Assembly: GCF_001422365.1 (NCBI RefSeq)
Contig: NZ_LMMT01000040.1
Coordinates: forward strand, 186,789 to 250,788
Reading direction: 5' to 3'
DNA: 64,000 nt
Origin: Pseudorhodoferax sp. Leaf265
GTDB lineage: Bacteria > Pseudomonadota > Gammaproteobacteria > Burkholderiales > Burkholderiaceae_C
The position numbers and the translations under genes are program-made. The notes under the pieces were generated by a model, which did not search any database, had not been told where the DNA came from, and was given only the letters and a program-made list of their open reading frames with translations. Positions 43,851 through 52,146 of this stretch are shown piece after piece; the first letter of the stretch is position 1; every line of letters begins with the position of its first letter.

Positions 43851-44561
43851 ATGAGCGAAGAACGCAAGCAATGGATCTGCACGGCCGTCGACATCGACGG
43901 CGGCCAGCGCGTGGCGGGCAACCCCATGCAGCTCACGCCCATGGGCGTGGCGGCCAGGAACAAGCTCTGGCCGCGCGACAAGGTGCTCAGGGTGCGCTTC
44001 CTGCAGGGCAGCGCCGCGCTGCACGAACGCACGCTGAAGACCGCACAGGCCTGGATGCTGGACGGCGTGCACCTCAAGCTGGAACAGGCCCAACCCAACG
44101 AGGCCGGCGACATCCGCATCAGCTTCGACCCTGCCGCCGGTTCCTGGTCCTACGTGGGCACGGACGCCAAAGGCATCCGCAGTTCGCAGGCCACCATGAA
44201 CCTGGGCTGGGCTGCGCTGGACACGCCCGAGCAGGACTTCTCCAGCGTGGTGATCCACGAGTTCGGCCATGCGCTGGGCCTGCTGCACGAGCACAACCAC
44301 CCCGGCGCGCTCGTGCAGTGGGACAAGGCCGCTGTCAAGGCCGACCTGGGTGGCTCGCCCAACTTCTGGGACGACGCGACCATCTCCCACAACGTGTTCG
44401 CCAAGTTCGACGCGTCGACCACGATCACGACCGACTTCGACAGCGCCTCGGTCATGATCTACACCATCCCGGCCCACTGGACCACCAACGGCAAGAGCTT
44501 CATGCCCTCGTGGAAGCTGTCGGCCGGCGATGCCGCCACCATCCGCAAGCTCTACGCCTGA
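43851..44561 (+). CDS. Astacin/matrixin-like zinc metalloprotease, apparently cytoplasmic
   Basis: A 236-residue metzincin. The zinc motif H136-E137-x2-H140-x5-H146 is complete in HEFGHALGLLHEHNHP, and the Met-turn is M202 in SVMIY. Motifs RISFDPAAGSWSYVGTDA and TMNLGW match the bacterial/fungal M12-type peptidase group. No signal peptide or pro-region is evident (MSEERKQWICTAVD), odd for a family that is usually secreted. AAGGAG lies seven bases before the ATG. It heads the block of caspase-like protease and ankyrin-type genes and starts 68 bases after the dehydrogenase. Confidence 0.88.
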   Translation: MSEERKQWICTAVDIDGGQRVAGNPMQLTPMGVAARNKLWPRDKVLRVRFLQGSAALHERTLKTAQAWMLDGVHLKLEQAQPNEAGDIRISFDPAAGSWSYVGTDAKGIRSSQATMNLGWAALDTPEQDFSSVVIHEFGHALGLLHEHNHPGALVQWDKAAVKADLGGSPNFWDDATISHNVFAKFDASTTITTDFDSASVMIYTIPAHWTTNGKSFMPSWKLSAGDAATIRKLYA

Positions 44562-44586
44562 TCTGCTGGCCTTCCAGGGCCTGCGC

Positions 44587-45024
44587 ATGCGCGTGCACCG
44601 CATCGGGCTGGCCCACTGGCGGCCCGGCGCGCGGCTGCGCAGCTGGGGCGTCGCGCCACTGCACCGCAGTGGCGAGCAGTTGCTGGTGCCCTGTGGCGCG
44701 CACGAGGCCCTGTGGCTGGGCTTCTGGCAGGACGAAGAGGACGGCCCCGGCGCCACGGTGGAGCTGCACGATCGCGCGCGCGCAAGCGCTGCCCGCATCG
44801 TGCTGCCGCCCGACTTCCAGCTCACCGCGCTGCGCAGTGCCGACGGTGCGGCGCAGCCGATCGCGCCACCAGCGGCGCACTACGAACTCGCGCTGTCCAC
44901 GGGCGGTGCACGCTGCCTGCTCATGCTGCAGCTGCAGCCGCCGCGCGAATGGGCGCAGGCTGCTGGCCGCGCCGCACCTGCTGCCTTGGGCGGCCCGCCC
45001 CCTCCTCCACCCCGCTACGGCTAG
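44587..45024 (+). CDS. Unknown small protein between two protease genes
   Basis: About 145 residues from the ATG at 44587 (AGGG eight bases upstream); an earlier in-frame ATG at 44530 would overlap the metalloprotease gene. It has an N-terminal beta-rich look (MRVHRIGLAHWRPGARLRSWGV; LWLGFWQDEEDGPGATVEL; ARIVLPPDFQLTAL) and a Pro-rich tail (GGPPPPPPRYG). No family recognised. It ends eight bases before the caspase gene, so it is surely part of the same operon and could be an adaptor, inhibitor or substrate of either protease (inference). Confidence 0.6.
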   Translation: MRVHRIGLAHWRPGARLRSWGVAPLHRSGEQLLVPCGAHEALWLGFWQDEEDGPGATVELHDRARASAARIVLPPDFQLTALRSADGAAQPIAPPAAHYELALSTGGARCLLMLQLQPPREWAQAAGRAAPAALGGPPPPPPRYG

Positions 45025-45032
45025 GAGACGCC

Positions 45033-47093
45033 ATGGCCCTGGAACCCGTCGCCAACACGCCCGGCCTGTGGCGCGACCCGCAGTGGCAGGCCGGCATGCC
45101 GGGCCTGTACGCGCTGCTGGCCGGCGTGAGCGCCTATCCACACCTGGAAGGCGGCAGCGCGCCCGCGCCCGATGCCTTCGGCCTGGGCCAGCTGGGCGCC
45201 TCGGCCAACACCGCGGCCAGCCTGTTCGAGTGGCTGCGTGCCGACTTCCGCCACGACGGCCTGCCGCTGGTCTGGTGCCAGCTGCTGCTGTCGCCCACGC
45301 CCGAGGAGAAGGCCGGCTTCGCCACGCGCGGCCTCGTGCACTACGCGCCGGCCGACCATGCCACGCTGGTCAAGGCCATCCAGCGCTGGACCGGCCAGGT
45401 GCCCAGCGCGCCGGCGGCCGCGCGCCAGAGCCGCACGCTGTTCTTCTTCAGCGGCCACGGCGTGCAATCGAACTGGCGCGCGCTGCTGCTGCCCAGCGAC
45501 TACCTGGACCCGGACCCCGGCGCGCCGCAGCTGCAGAACTGCATCAGCACGCGTGAGCTGCAGGATTGGATGGAGCAAAGCCCCGTGGCCGAGCATCTCG
45601 CGCTGATCGACGCCTGCCGCAACGAGTTCTCGCCGCTGGCCTCGCGCGGGGCCACGGCCAACACCTGCTTTCCGCTGTTGCAGGCCGGCACCCAGGTGCC
45701 GCGCACGGCCGCCTCGCTGGCCGCCACCTCGCCCGGCACGCAGGCCTACCAGGTGCCGGGCCAGCCGCACACGCTGTTCGGCCAGGCCGTGCTCAACGCC
45801 GTGCGCGGCGACGGCGGCGGCGATGCACGGCTGGAGTTCCGCGAGCTCGTGGTGGCCGTGCGCAAGGACGTGAACGCGCTGCTCAGGGCCGCCAGCCAAG
45901 GGCAGCTGGAGCAGGCCGTGCGGCCGCGCGTGGAGGGTGACGATGCGCTCGTCGTCACCGAGCTGCTGGCCGGCGCCATGCCGCCGCCAGTGCCGGGTGG
46001 ATTGCCGCGCGTGGGCGCTGGCCGCCCCCGCCCCGACGCGCTGACCGAGGCGCTGCGCGCGAGCGCCGAACGCTTCGACCCCGCGCTCGCGGTGCACGAC
46101 GCCATCGCCTTCGAGCTGCTGACGCAGGACTTCGGCGAGATCCACCGCCGCATGGGCCACGAATACACCTCGCACCTGTGGCGCGAAGGCGTGCACGCCT
46201 TCGGCCTGGACGACGGCCGCCCGCTCGGCGCGGGGCTGGTGCTGCAGGCTGTCGAGCGCGACGACCCGAGCAGCCAGGTGCAGGTCGACCTGGAACTGCC
46301 CGCCCGCGCGGGCGGCGTGCTCTTGGTGTTCGAGGGCACGCAGTACGTGCAGCGCGAGCGCCTGGCCGTGGCGCTGCCGACCGATGCCGGCGGGCCGGTG
46401 CCGATCCGCCTGTCGCTCCAGTTCGGCTCCGCCCTGCCCGGGGAGCCGCCGCGGCTGCTCAAGCTGCAGGCGCGCCTGGGACCATCCGCGCACAACCCGC
46501 ACTACCAGTGCGCCTGGCAGCTGCTGCGCGAGGCCGAACTCGGCAGCCCGCGCAAGGCCGCCGAACGCATCGACCCCGAGCGCCTGCGCGCCGCCGCGCA
46601 GGATGAACCCAACGGCCAGGTCGCGCTCACAGCCGGCCTGCTGCTGCAGGCCCGCACCGGCCACGTCGACCAGCTGCAGGCCTTCCCGCGCAGCCTGCTG
46701 CTGCGCGTGCCGGAGTCGCCCGATGCGGCCGTGCTCTGGGCCGCCTCGCTGCGCCATGCGCTGGACCACGGCAAGAAGAAGCCCTTCGGCGAGTCCGCCC
46801 CGCAGGCCGCGTGCGTGGCGGCGCTGGCCAGCCTGCAGCAGCGCGGCCTGCCCTACTTCGCCGACAGCCTGGAGCTGGCCGAGCGCCTGCTGCGCCAGGC
46901 GCTGCGCGGGCCGCTGAAGGCCGGCCAGGACGCGCCGCTGCGCGCCGTGCAACACGCCATTGCGCAGTTGTACGAGGTGGCGCAGCCCGACGGGCAGTTT
47001 CCCGTGCTGGCCGGCCTGCCGCGGCCCGCAGCCCTGCCGGGCCAGGGGCCCCTCACCGTCGCCGAGATGCGCGCCCTGCTGCTCCGGCGCTGA
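45033..47093 (+). CDS. Caspase-family (C14) protease with large C-terminal extension
   Basis: A 686-residue protein. Residues about 22-270 are a caspase/metacaspase p20-like domain with His142 in LFFFSGHGVQ and Cys195 in ALIDACRNEF, both catalytic residues intact. Residues about 320-686 form an extension with no family I recognise: an acid-rich stretch around 330-380 (FELLTQDFGEIHRRMGHEY), a beta-rich part with VLLVFEGTQYVQRERL, and a helical C-terminus (AACVAALASLQQRGLPYFADSLELAERLLRQAL). AGGAG precedes the ATG. Caspase homologues in bacteria often act in defence or programmed death; here a metalloprotease, a small protein and a repeat protein surround it. Confidence 0.9.
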   Translation: MALEPVANTPGLWRDPQWQAGMPGLYALLAGVSAYPHLEGGSAPAPDAFGLGQLGASANTAASLFEWLRADFRHDGLPLVWCQLLLSPTPEEKAGFATRGLVHYAPADHATLVKAIQRWTGQVPSAPAAARQSRTLFFFSGHGVQSNWRALLLPSDYLDPDPGAPQLQNCISTRELQDWMEQSPVAEHLALIDACRNEFSPLASRGATANTCFPLLQAGTQVPRTAASLAATSPGTQAYQVPGQPHTLFGQAVLNAVRGDGGGDARLEFRELVVAVRKDVNALLRAASQGQLEQAVRPRVEGDDALVVTELLAGAMPPPVPGGLPRVGAGRPRPDALTEALRASAERFDPALAVHDAIAFELLTQDFGEIHRRMGHEYTSHLWREGVHAFGLDDGRPLGAGLVLQAVERDDPSSQVQVDLELPARAGGVLLVFEGTQYVQRERLAVALPTDAGGPVPIRLSLQFGSALPGEPPRLLKLQARLGPSAHNPHYQCAWQLLREAELGSPRKAAERIDPERLRAAAQDEPNGQVALTAGLLLQARTGHVDQLQAFPRSLLLRVPESPDAAVLWAASLRHALDHGKKKPFGESAPQAACVAALASLQQRGLPYFADSLELAERLLRQALRGPLKAGQDAPLRAVQHAIAQLYEVAQPDGQFPVLAGLPRPAALPGQGPLTVAEMRALLLRR

Positions 47094-47250
47094 GCTAACA
47101 TGCCGGCCGCGGAGCAAGCCGCGCCCGGACCCGCGGGAAGGGTTGAACCCACTTGCCCCACGCACGCGGCCACGCGTGCGCCCGAGGTTTGTCTCCACCT
47201 TTGTGCGGCCGATGCTGCGGGTCCCCGGCCTTCCACGCACGGAGGTTTCC

Positions 47251-48927
47251 TTGAAGCACGTCCCCACGCGGCCCGACGCCGCCCACCTGAAGAAGCAGGC
47301 CAAACAGTTGCTGGCCGCCCTGCGCGCCGGCGCGGCCGAGGCCTTTGGCCGCATGCGCGCCGCCCTGCCAGCAGCGCGGGGTGCCAGCGATGCGGCGATC
47401 GCGGCCATGGACCTGCGGCTGCACGACGCGCAATCCTGCATCGCGCGCGAACACGGTTTCGTCTCCTGGTCCGAACTCATGGGCTTCGTGGCCGCGCGCC
47501 TCGCCCATGCCGAGGCCATCGCCGACCCGGCCCGCGCGCGCCTGCGCTGGCTGCAGCTGGCCTATGCCGGCGACGTGGCGGGCGGCACCAGCCGCGCCCA
47601 GCCGGCCGTGGCCGCGCGCCTGCTGGCCGAGCAGCCCGCACTGGCGGGTGACGACCTGACCATGGCCTGTGCCACCGGCGACGTGGCGCGGCTGCGCGCG
47701 GCCCTCGCGCGCGACCCGGCCTGGCTGCACCGGCCCGGCGGTGCGCTGCAGCTGCCGCCGCTCGTCGCCGTGGCCCACTCCAGCCTGTGGCAGCTGCCGG
47801 CCCACCGTCCCGGACTGCTGGCCTGCGCGCGGCTGTTGCTGGACGCCGGGGCCGATGCGAACCAGTCCGTCGGCAACCGCTGGCCGCCGGCCTCGCTGCA
47901 GTCGCCTTCCAGCAACGAGCGGCTGTCCGCGCTGTACGGCGCGGCCGGCCAGAACCGCGACCCGGAACTCACGCGATGGCTGCTGGCCGCGGGCGCGGAC
48001 CCCGACAACGGCGAATCGCTCTACCACGCGCTGGAGAGCGTGGAATGCACCCGGCTGCTGCTGCAGGCCGGCGCGCGCGTGACGGGCAGCAACGCGCTGT
48101 ACCGCGTGCTCGACCTCGATGCCCTGCCGCAGCTGCGCCTGCTGCTGGCGCACGGGGCCGATCCGAACGAGCCCGCGCCCGGCGCACCCACGGTCAGCTG
48201 GGGGCGACCCTTGCTGTGGGCGATCCGCCGGCGCCGCTCGGCCGAGCATGCCCAGGCGCTGCTGCAGGCCGGTGCCGATCCGCAGGCGCGCATGCCGGAC
48301 GGCACCGACGCCGCCACGCTCGCGCTGCGCTACGGCCTGCCCGAGGTCGCCGCGCTGCTGGTCGCGGCCGGCGTGCCCGCGCCGGCCGCGCCGTTGGAGC
48401 GCTTCCTGGCCGCCTGCGCACGCGGCGACGAGGCCGCGGCGCGGCAGTTGCAGCAGCCCGGCTGGCCCGCGGAACTGCCTGCCGAGCACCTGCGCCTGCT
48501 GCCCGAACTGGCGGCCCAGGGCCTGCTGCCGGCCGTGCAATGCATGCTGCAGCTGGGCTGGCCGGTGGCCGTGCGCGGCGGCGACTGGGACGCCTCGGCG
48601 CTGAACCAGGCCGTGTTCCGCGGCGACGCGGCCATGGCGCGCCTGCTGCTGGACCATGGCGCGCAATGGACCGAGCGCCACGGTTACGGCGACAACTGCT
48701 GCGGCACGCTGCAGTGGGCTTCGAGCAACCAGCCCGATGCCGCCGAAGGCGACTGGCTGGGCTGCGCCCAGGCCCTGGTGGCGCACGGCATGCCCGGGGC
48801 GCGGCCCGATCCGCAGGACCCGGACAGCGTGCTCATCCAGGGCCAGCGCGCGCGCTTCTCCGACGAGGTCACCGAATTCCTGCTCGAGGTCGGGGCCGCC
48901 CAGGCAAGCTCTGCATCGCCTGGCTGA
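47251..48927 (+). CDS. Ankyrin-type repeat protein
   Basis: A 558-residue protein of repeated helix-turn-helix units: LLDAGADANQS, WLLAAGADPDNG, LLLAHGADPNEP, ALLQAGADPQAR and LLLDHGAQW are ankyrin-like loops. The N-terminal 100 residues (LKKQAKQLLAALRAGAAEAFGRM, then IAREHGFVSWSELM) are the cap domain commonly preceding ankyrin repeats in this order of bacteria. The TTG at 47251 with GGAGG five bases before it is the likely start; an ATG at 47212 has no such site. It is 157 bases after the caspase gene, so it may or may not share its transcript. A protein-binding role is inferred. Confidence 0.85.
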   Translation: MKHVPTRPDAAHLKKQAKQLLAALRAGAAEAFGRMRAALPAARGASDAAIAAMDLRLHDAQSCIAREHGFVSWSELMGFVAARLAHAEAIADPARARLRWLQLAYAGDVAGGTSRAQPAVAARLLAEQPALAGDDLTMACATGDVARLRAALARDPAWLHRPGGALQLPPLVAVAHSSLWQLPAHRPGLLACARLLLDAGADANQSVGNRWPPASLQSPSSNERLSALYGAAGQNRDPELTRWLLAAGADPDNGESLYHALESVECTRLLLQAGARVTGSNALYRVLDLDALPQLRLLLAHGADPNEPAPGAPTVSWGRPLLWAIRRRRSAEHAQALLQAGADPQARMPDGTDAATLALRYGLPEVAALLVAAGVPAPAAPLERFLAACARGDEAAARQLQQPGWPAELPAEHLRLLPELAAQGLLPAVQCMLQLGWPVAVRGGDWDASALNQAVFRGDAAMARLLLDHGAQWTERHGYGDNCCGTLQWASSNQPDAAEGDWLGCAQALVAHGMPGARPDPQDPDSVLIQGQRARFSDEVTEFLLEVGAAQASSASPG

Positions 48928-48945
48928 TCCCGATAGACTGGATCG

Positions 48946-49818
48946 ATGCCTGACGAACCCAACTACACCCCACCCGCCGTCTGGACCTGGAACAAGGCCA
49001 GCGGCGGCCGCTTCGCCAACATCAACCGCCCCGTGGCTGGCGCCACGCACGACAAGGAACTGCCGGTCGGCAAGCATCCGCTGCAGCTGTACTCGCTGGG
49101 CACGCCGAACGGCGTCAAGGTCACGGTGATGCTGGAGGAACTGCTGGCCCTGGGCCACAGCGGCGCGGAGTACGACGCCTGGCTCATCAACATCGGCGAG
49201 GGCGACCAGTTCGGCAGCGGCTTCGTGGCCGTCAACCCCAACTCCAAGATCCCGGCGCTGGTGGACCGCAGCGGCGCGGAGCCCGTGCGCGTGTTCGAGT
49301 CCGGCGCCATCCTGCTGTACCTGGCCGAGAAGTTCGGCGCTTTCCTGCCCAGCGGCGGCGCGGCGCGCGCCGAGTGCCTGTCCTGGCTGTTCTGGCAGAT
49401 GGGCAGCGCGCCTTTCCTCGGCGGCGGCTTCGGCCACTTCTACGCCTATGCGCCGAGCAAGATCGAGTACGCGATCGACCGCTACGCGATGGAGGTCAAG
49501 CGCCAGCTCGACGTGCTGAACCGGCGCCTGGCCGAAAGCCGCTTCGTCGCCGGCGACGACTACACCATCGCCGACATGGCGATCTGGCCCTGGTACGGTG
49601 CGCTGGCCAAGGGCCAGCTCTACGGCGAGTCGGGCACCTTCCTGCAGGTGCAGGAGTACACCCACGTGCAGCGCTGGACCGAGGAGATCGCCCAGCGCCC
49701 CGGCGCGCGCCGCGGCCGCATGGTCAACCGCGTGCAGGGCAAGCCCGAGAGCCAGCTGCGCGAACGCCACGATGCGAGCGACTTCGACACGAAGACGCTC
49801 GACAAGCTGGGGGGTTAA
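48946..49818 (+). CDS. yghU: Glutathione S-transferase of the YghU/GSH-disulfide reductase type
   Basis: A 290-residue protein with the long YghU N-terminus (PNYTPPAVWTWNKASGGRFANINRPVAG), then the thioredoxin-like domain (LQLYSLGTPNGVKVTVMLEEL; NPNSKIPALVD; FESGAILLYLAEKFG) and the helical GST domain. YghU and YfcG reduce disulfides using glutathione. The start ATG lies 18 bases after the ankyrin gene. The last codons overlap the convergent monooxygenase gene by four bases. Confidence 0.92.
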   Translation: MPDEPNYTPPAVWTWNKASGGRFANINRPVAGATHDKELPVGKHPLQLYSLGTPNGVKVTVMLEELLALGHSGAEYDAWLINIGEGDQFGSGFVAVNPNSKIPALVDRSGAEPVRVFESGAILLYLAEKFGAFLPSGGAARAECLSWLFWQMGSAPFLGGGFGHFYAYAPSKIEYAIDRYAMEVKRQLDVLNRRLAESRFVAGDDYTIADMAIWPWYGALAKGQLYGESGTFLQVQEYTHVQRWTEEIAQRPGARRGRMVNRVQGKPESQLRERHDASDFDTKTLDKLGG

Positions 49819-51098
49819 ACGCGCACCGTCGGCGGCGCCGCGTTGAGCGTCTCGATCGCGAAGCCCGCGGCCGCCTTGTAGCGCGCCATGAAGGCTTCGC
49901 GCTCGGTCTTGGGCACCACCTGGTCGATGTCGTCGAAGACACCACTGCAGCGCTCGTCCACCAGGCCCAGCAGGCCGAACGGGCCGGCGCCGCGGTTGCG
50001 CAGCACCAGCGCCGAGATGTCGGCGCAGAGCTTGTCGTCGTAGGCGCGCAGCGCGGCGACGCCCAGGCCGTGGTCCTGCAGCGCAGCGCCCAGCACGCGC
50101 GCGTCCACGATGGCCTGGCTCGCGCCGTTGGAGCCCACCGGGTACATCACGTGCGCGGCATCGCCCAGCAAGGCCACCCGGCCATCGACCCAGGTCGGCA
50201 CCGGGTCGCGGTCGATCATGGGGTACTCGTACACCTGGCTGGCGCCGCGCAGCAGGGCCGGCACGTCGATCCAGCCGTAGTCCCAGCCTGCGAAGCGGTG
50301 GATGAATTCGTCGATCGCCACACGCCGGTTCCAGTCCCCCTGGGTCCAGCCCTGGGAGTTGTCGACCGTGATCTCGGCGATCCAGTTGATGGTAGCCAGG
50401 CCCGTGGCAGGGTCCGGCTTGGAGATCGGGTAGCAGACCACACGGTGCTTGAGGCTGCCCAGGCCGACGAAGGACGCGCCCGTGCGGATCGGCACGCCCG
50501 GGGTGGTGCCGCGCCACATGATGGCGCCGCCCCAGTGGATCGGCGGCTGCTGCGGGTGCATCTGTGCGCGCACGGCCGAGTGCAGGCCATCGGCGGCGAC
50601 CAGCAGGGCGCCCTGCACTTCGCGCCGCTGGCCATCGCGCGTCTCGATCTGCGCCGTGACGCCATCCTCGCCGTTGCGGTAACCCGTCACGCGCTGGCCC
50701 AGTTGCACCGCACCGGGGCCCAGGCGCTCCAGCACCGCGCGGTACAGCAGCATCTGCAGTTCGCCACGGTGCACCGCATACTGCGGCCAGCGGTAGCCGG
50801 CTGCCAGGCCGCGCGGCTCGGCATAGATTTCGCGTCCGTTGCGGCCGACCAGCGCCCACTCGCGCGCCTGGATGCCGATGCGGTCGAGCACGCGGTCGTC
50901 GAGCCCCAGCTCGTACAGCTCGCGCACGGCATTGGGCTGCAGGTTGATGCCCACGCCCAGCGGTTGCAGCTCCGGCACGGCCTCGTAGACCACGCAGGGC
51001 ACGCCGATCTGGTGCAGCGTGAGCGCCATGGCCATGCCGCCGATGCCGCCGCCGGCGATCAGGACGGGGGCCGCAGAAGGTGTCTTCGTCTCCAACAT
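49815..51098 (-). CDS. FAD-dependent aromatic monooxygenase (PhzS-like)
   Basis: A 427-residue group A flavoprotein hydroxylase: FAD motif GGGIGG (residues 16-21), the DG-type motif LLVAADGLHSAVR and the GDAAHVMYP motif that closes the FAD site. It resembles PhzS and salicylate/3-hydroxybenzoate-type hydroxylases. It hydroxylates an aromatic acid, often with decarboxylation, using NAD(P)H and O2. The extradiol dioxygenase gene is 68 bases upstream on the same strand, so its product may be a catechol for ring cleavage (inference). Confidence 0.88.
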   Translation of the reverse strand: MLETKTPSAAPVLIAGGGIGGMAMALTLHQIGVPCVVYEAVPELQPLGVGINLQPNAVRELYELGLDDRVLDRIGIQAREWALVGRNGREIYAEPRGLAAGYRWPQYAVHRGELQMLLYRAVLERLGPGAVQLGQRVTGYRNGEDGVTAQIETRDGQRREVQGALLVAADGLHSAVRAQMHPQQPPIHWGGAIMWRGTTPGVPIRTGASFVGLGSLKHRVVCYPISKPDPATGLATINWIAEITVDNSQGWTQGDWNRRVAIDEFIHRFAGWDYGWIDVPALLRGASQVYEYPMIDRDPVPTWVDGRVALLGDAAHVMYPVGSNGASQAIVDARVLGAALQDHGLGVAALRAYDDKLCADISALVLRNRGAGPFGLLGLVDERCSGVFDDIDQVVPKTEREAFMARYKAAAGFAIETLNAAPPTVRV

Positions 51099-51166
51099 GG
51101 GGCCGGATTGTGCGGCAAGGCCAGGGCCCACCACGCGGCCGCCCCGTCGCGCGACGCGGTCCGCGG

Positions 51167-52036
51167 TCAGTTGCGGAATTCGGCAATGTCCGGCCGCGCG
51201 CCCCACATGCAGAACGAGGCCGGCTCGAACGGGAACTGGCGCGGCTGGTGCGCCGGATCGCTGATCTGGCTGACCCCGCTGGAGTACTCGTAGACCATGC
51301 CGTCCGGGCCCTCGAAGTACAGGAACATCGCGCCGGAGGTCGGGTGCCGGCCCGGCCCGAACACGGTGCGCACCCCGCGCTGCTGCAGGAAGTACCACGA
51401 CTGCATGATGTCGTCGATGGACGCCACCTGGTGGTTGATGTGCTGCACGCCGGCGAAGGCCGAGGGGAACAGCGCGATCTTGTGGTGCACCGTGTCGATG
51501 CGCAGCAAGGGCGCGGCGCCGATGCGGTCGCTGACCTTGGCCGACAGCACGCCGGTCCAGAAGGCCTCGTCGCGCGCGGGGTCGGTGCTGCGCAGGCCCA
51601 CGTGCGAGAAGCCGGTGTTGGCCACGGGCCGCGTCGGTGTGAAGGGCCGGCCGGCCTGCGCCGTGGGCGCCAGCAGCTCGATGCGGTTGCCGCTCGGGTC
51701 GCGGAACTGGATGAAGGCCTCCACGCGGCGCTGCGCGCACTCAGCACCGCTGCCGCAGTGCACCGGATGGCCCAGGCGTTCCAGTTCGGCCGCGGCGGTG
51801 TCCAGCGCCACGCCTGCGCGCAGGTCGAATCCGACCGTGTGGTCGCGCGGGTCGCCGTCGAAGTAGACCAGCGTGTGGTCGCGTGCATCGCTGCGCAGGT
51901 AGACGGCCTGGCCGTTCTTGGCATTGCCGCTGCGCCCGCCTTCGGCCAGGCCCAGGATGTCGTGGGCGTAACGCACGGCGCCCTCCAGGTCGCGCGTGCC
52001 CAGGCGCACGTAGCGGATGTCGTGCAGATCGATCAT
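51167..52036 (-). CDS. Extradiol (VOC-fold) dioxygenase
   Basis: A 289-residue two-domain type I extradiol dioxygenase. The C-terminal domain has the iron-binding triad in order: His145 (GFSHVGLR), His199/His202 (GVQHINHQVAS) and Glu250 (GMVYEYSSG). The N-terminal domain is the non-metal half, as in BphC. The start ATG has GGAG-type sequence upstream. It would cleave a catechol next to the hydroxyls; with the monooxygenase downstream it forms a two-step aromatic pathway. Confidence 0.88.
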   Translation of the reverse strand: MIDLHDIRYVRLGTRDLEGAVRYAHDILGLAEGGRSGNAKNGQAVYLRSDARDHTLVYFDGDPRDHTVGFDLRAGVALDTAAAELERLGHPVHCGSGAECAQRRVEAFIQFRDPSGNRIELLAPTAQAGRPFTPTRPVANTGFSHVGLRSTDPARDEAFWTGVLSAKVSDRIGAAPLLRIDTVHHKIALFPSAFAGVQHINHQVASIDDIMQSWYFLQQRGVRTVFGPGRHPTSGAMFLYFEGPDGMVYEYSSGVSQISDPAHQPRQFPFEPASFCMWGARPDIAEFRN

Positions 52037-52146
52037 GGTTGTCTCGCTCCAGCGCTCGGACGGCGCCATCGTGGTGGTGCGCCGAGTCTAGACACCGAAC
52101 GCGCACTACGGAAGCCGCCCGCCGCCGCATCCCGCCTGCGCCAGCG

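Noticed and set aside
47095-51924. A stop-free minus-strand frame of about 1,600 codons
   Set aside because: It runs opposite the ankyrin and YghU genes and out of frame with the minus-strand monooxygenase. Its translation is low-complexity Arg/Ala/Gly/His, the usual result of high GC content, and no domain is visible.
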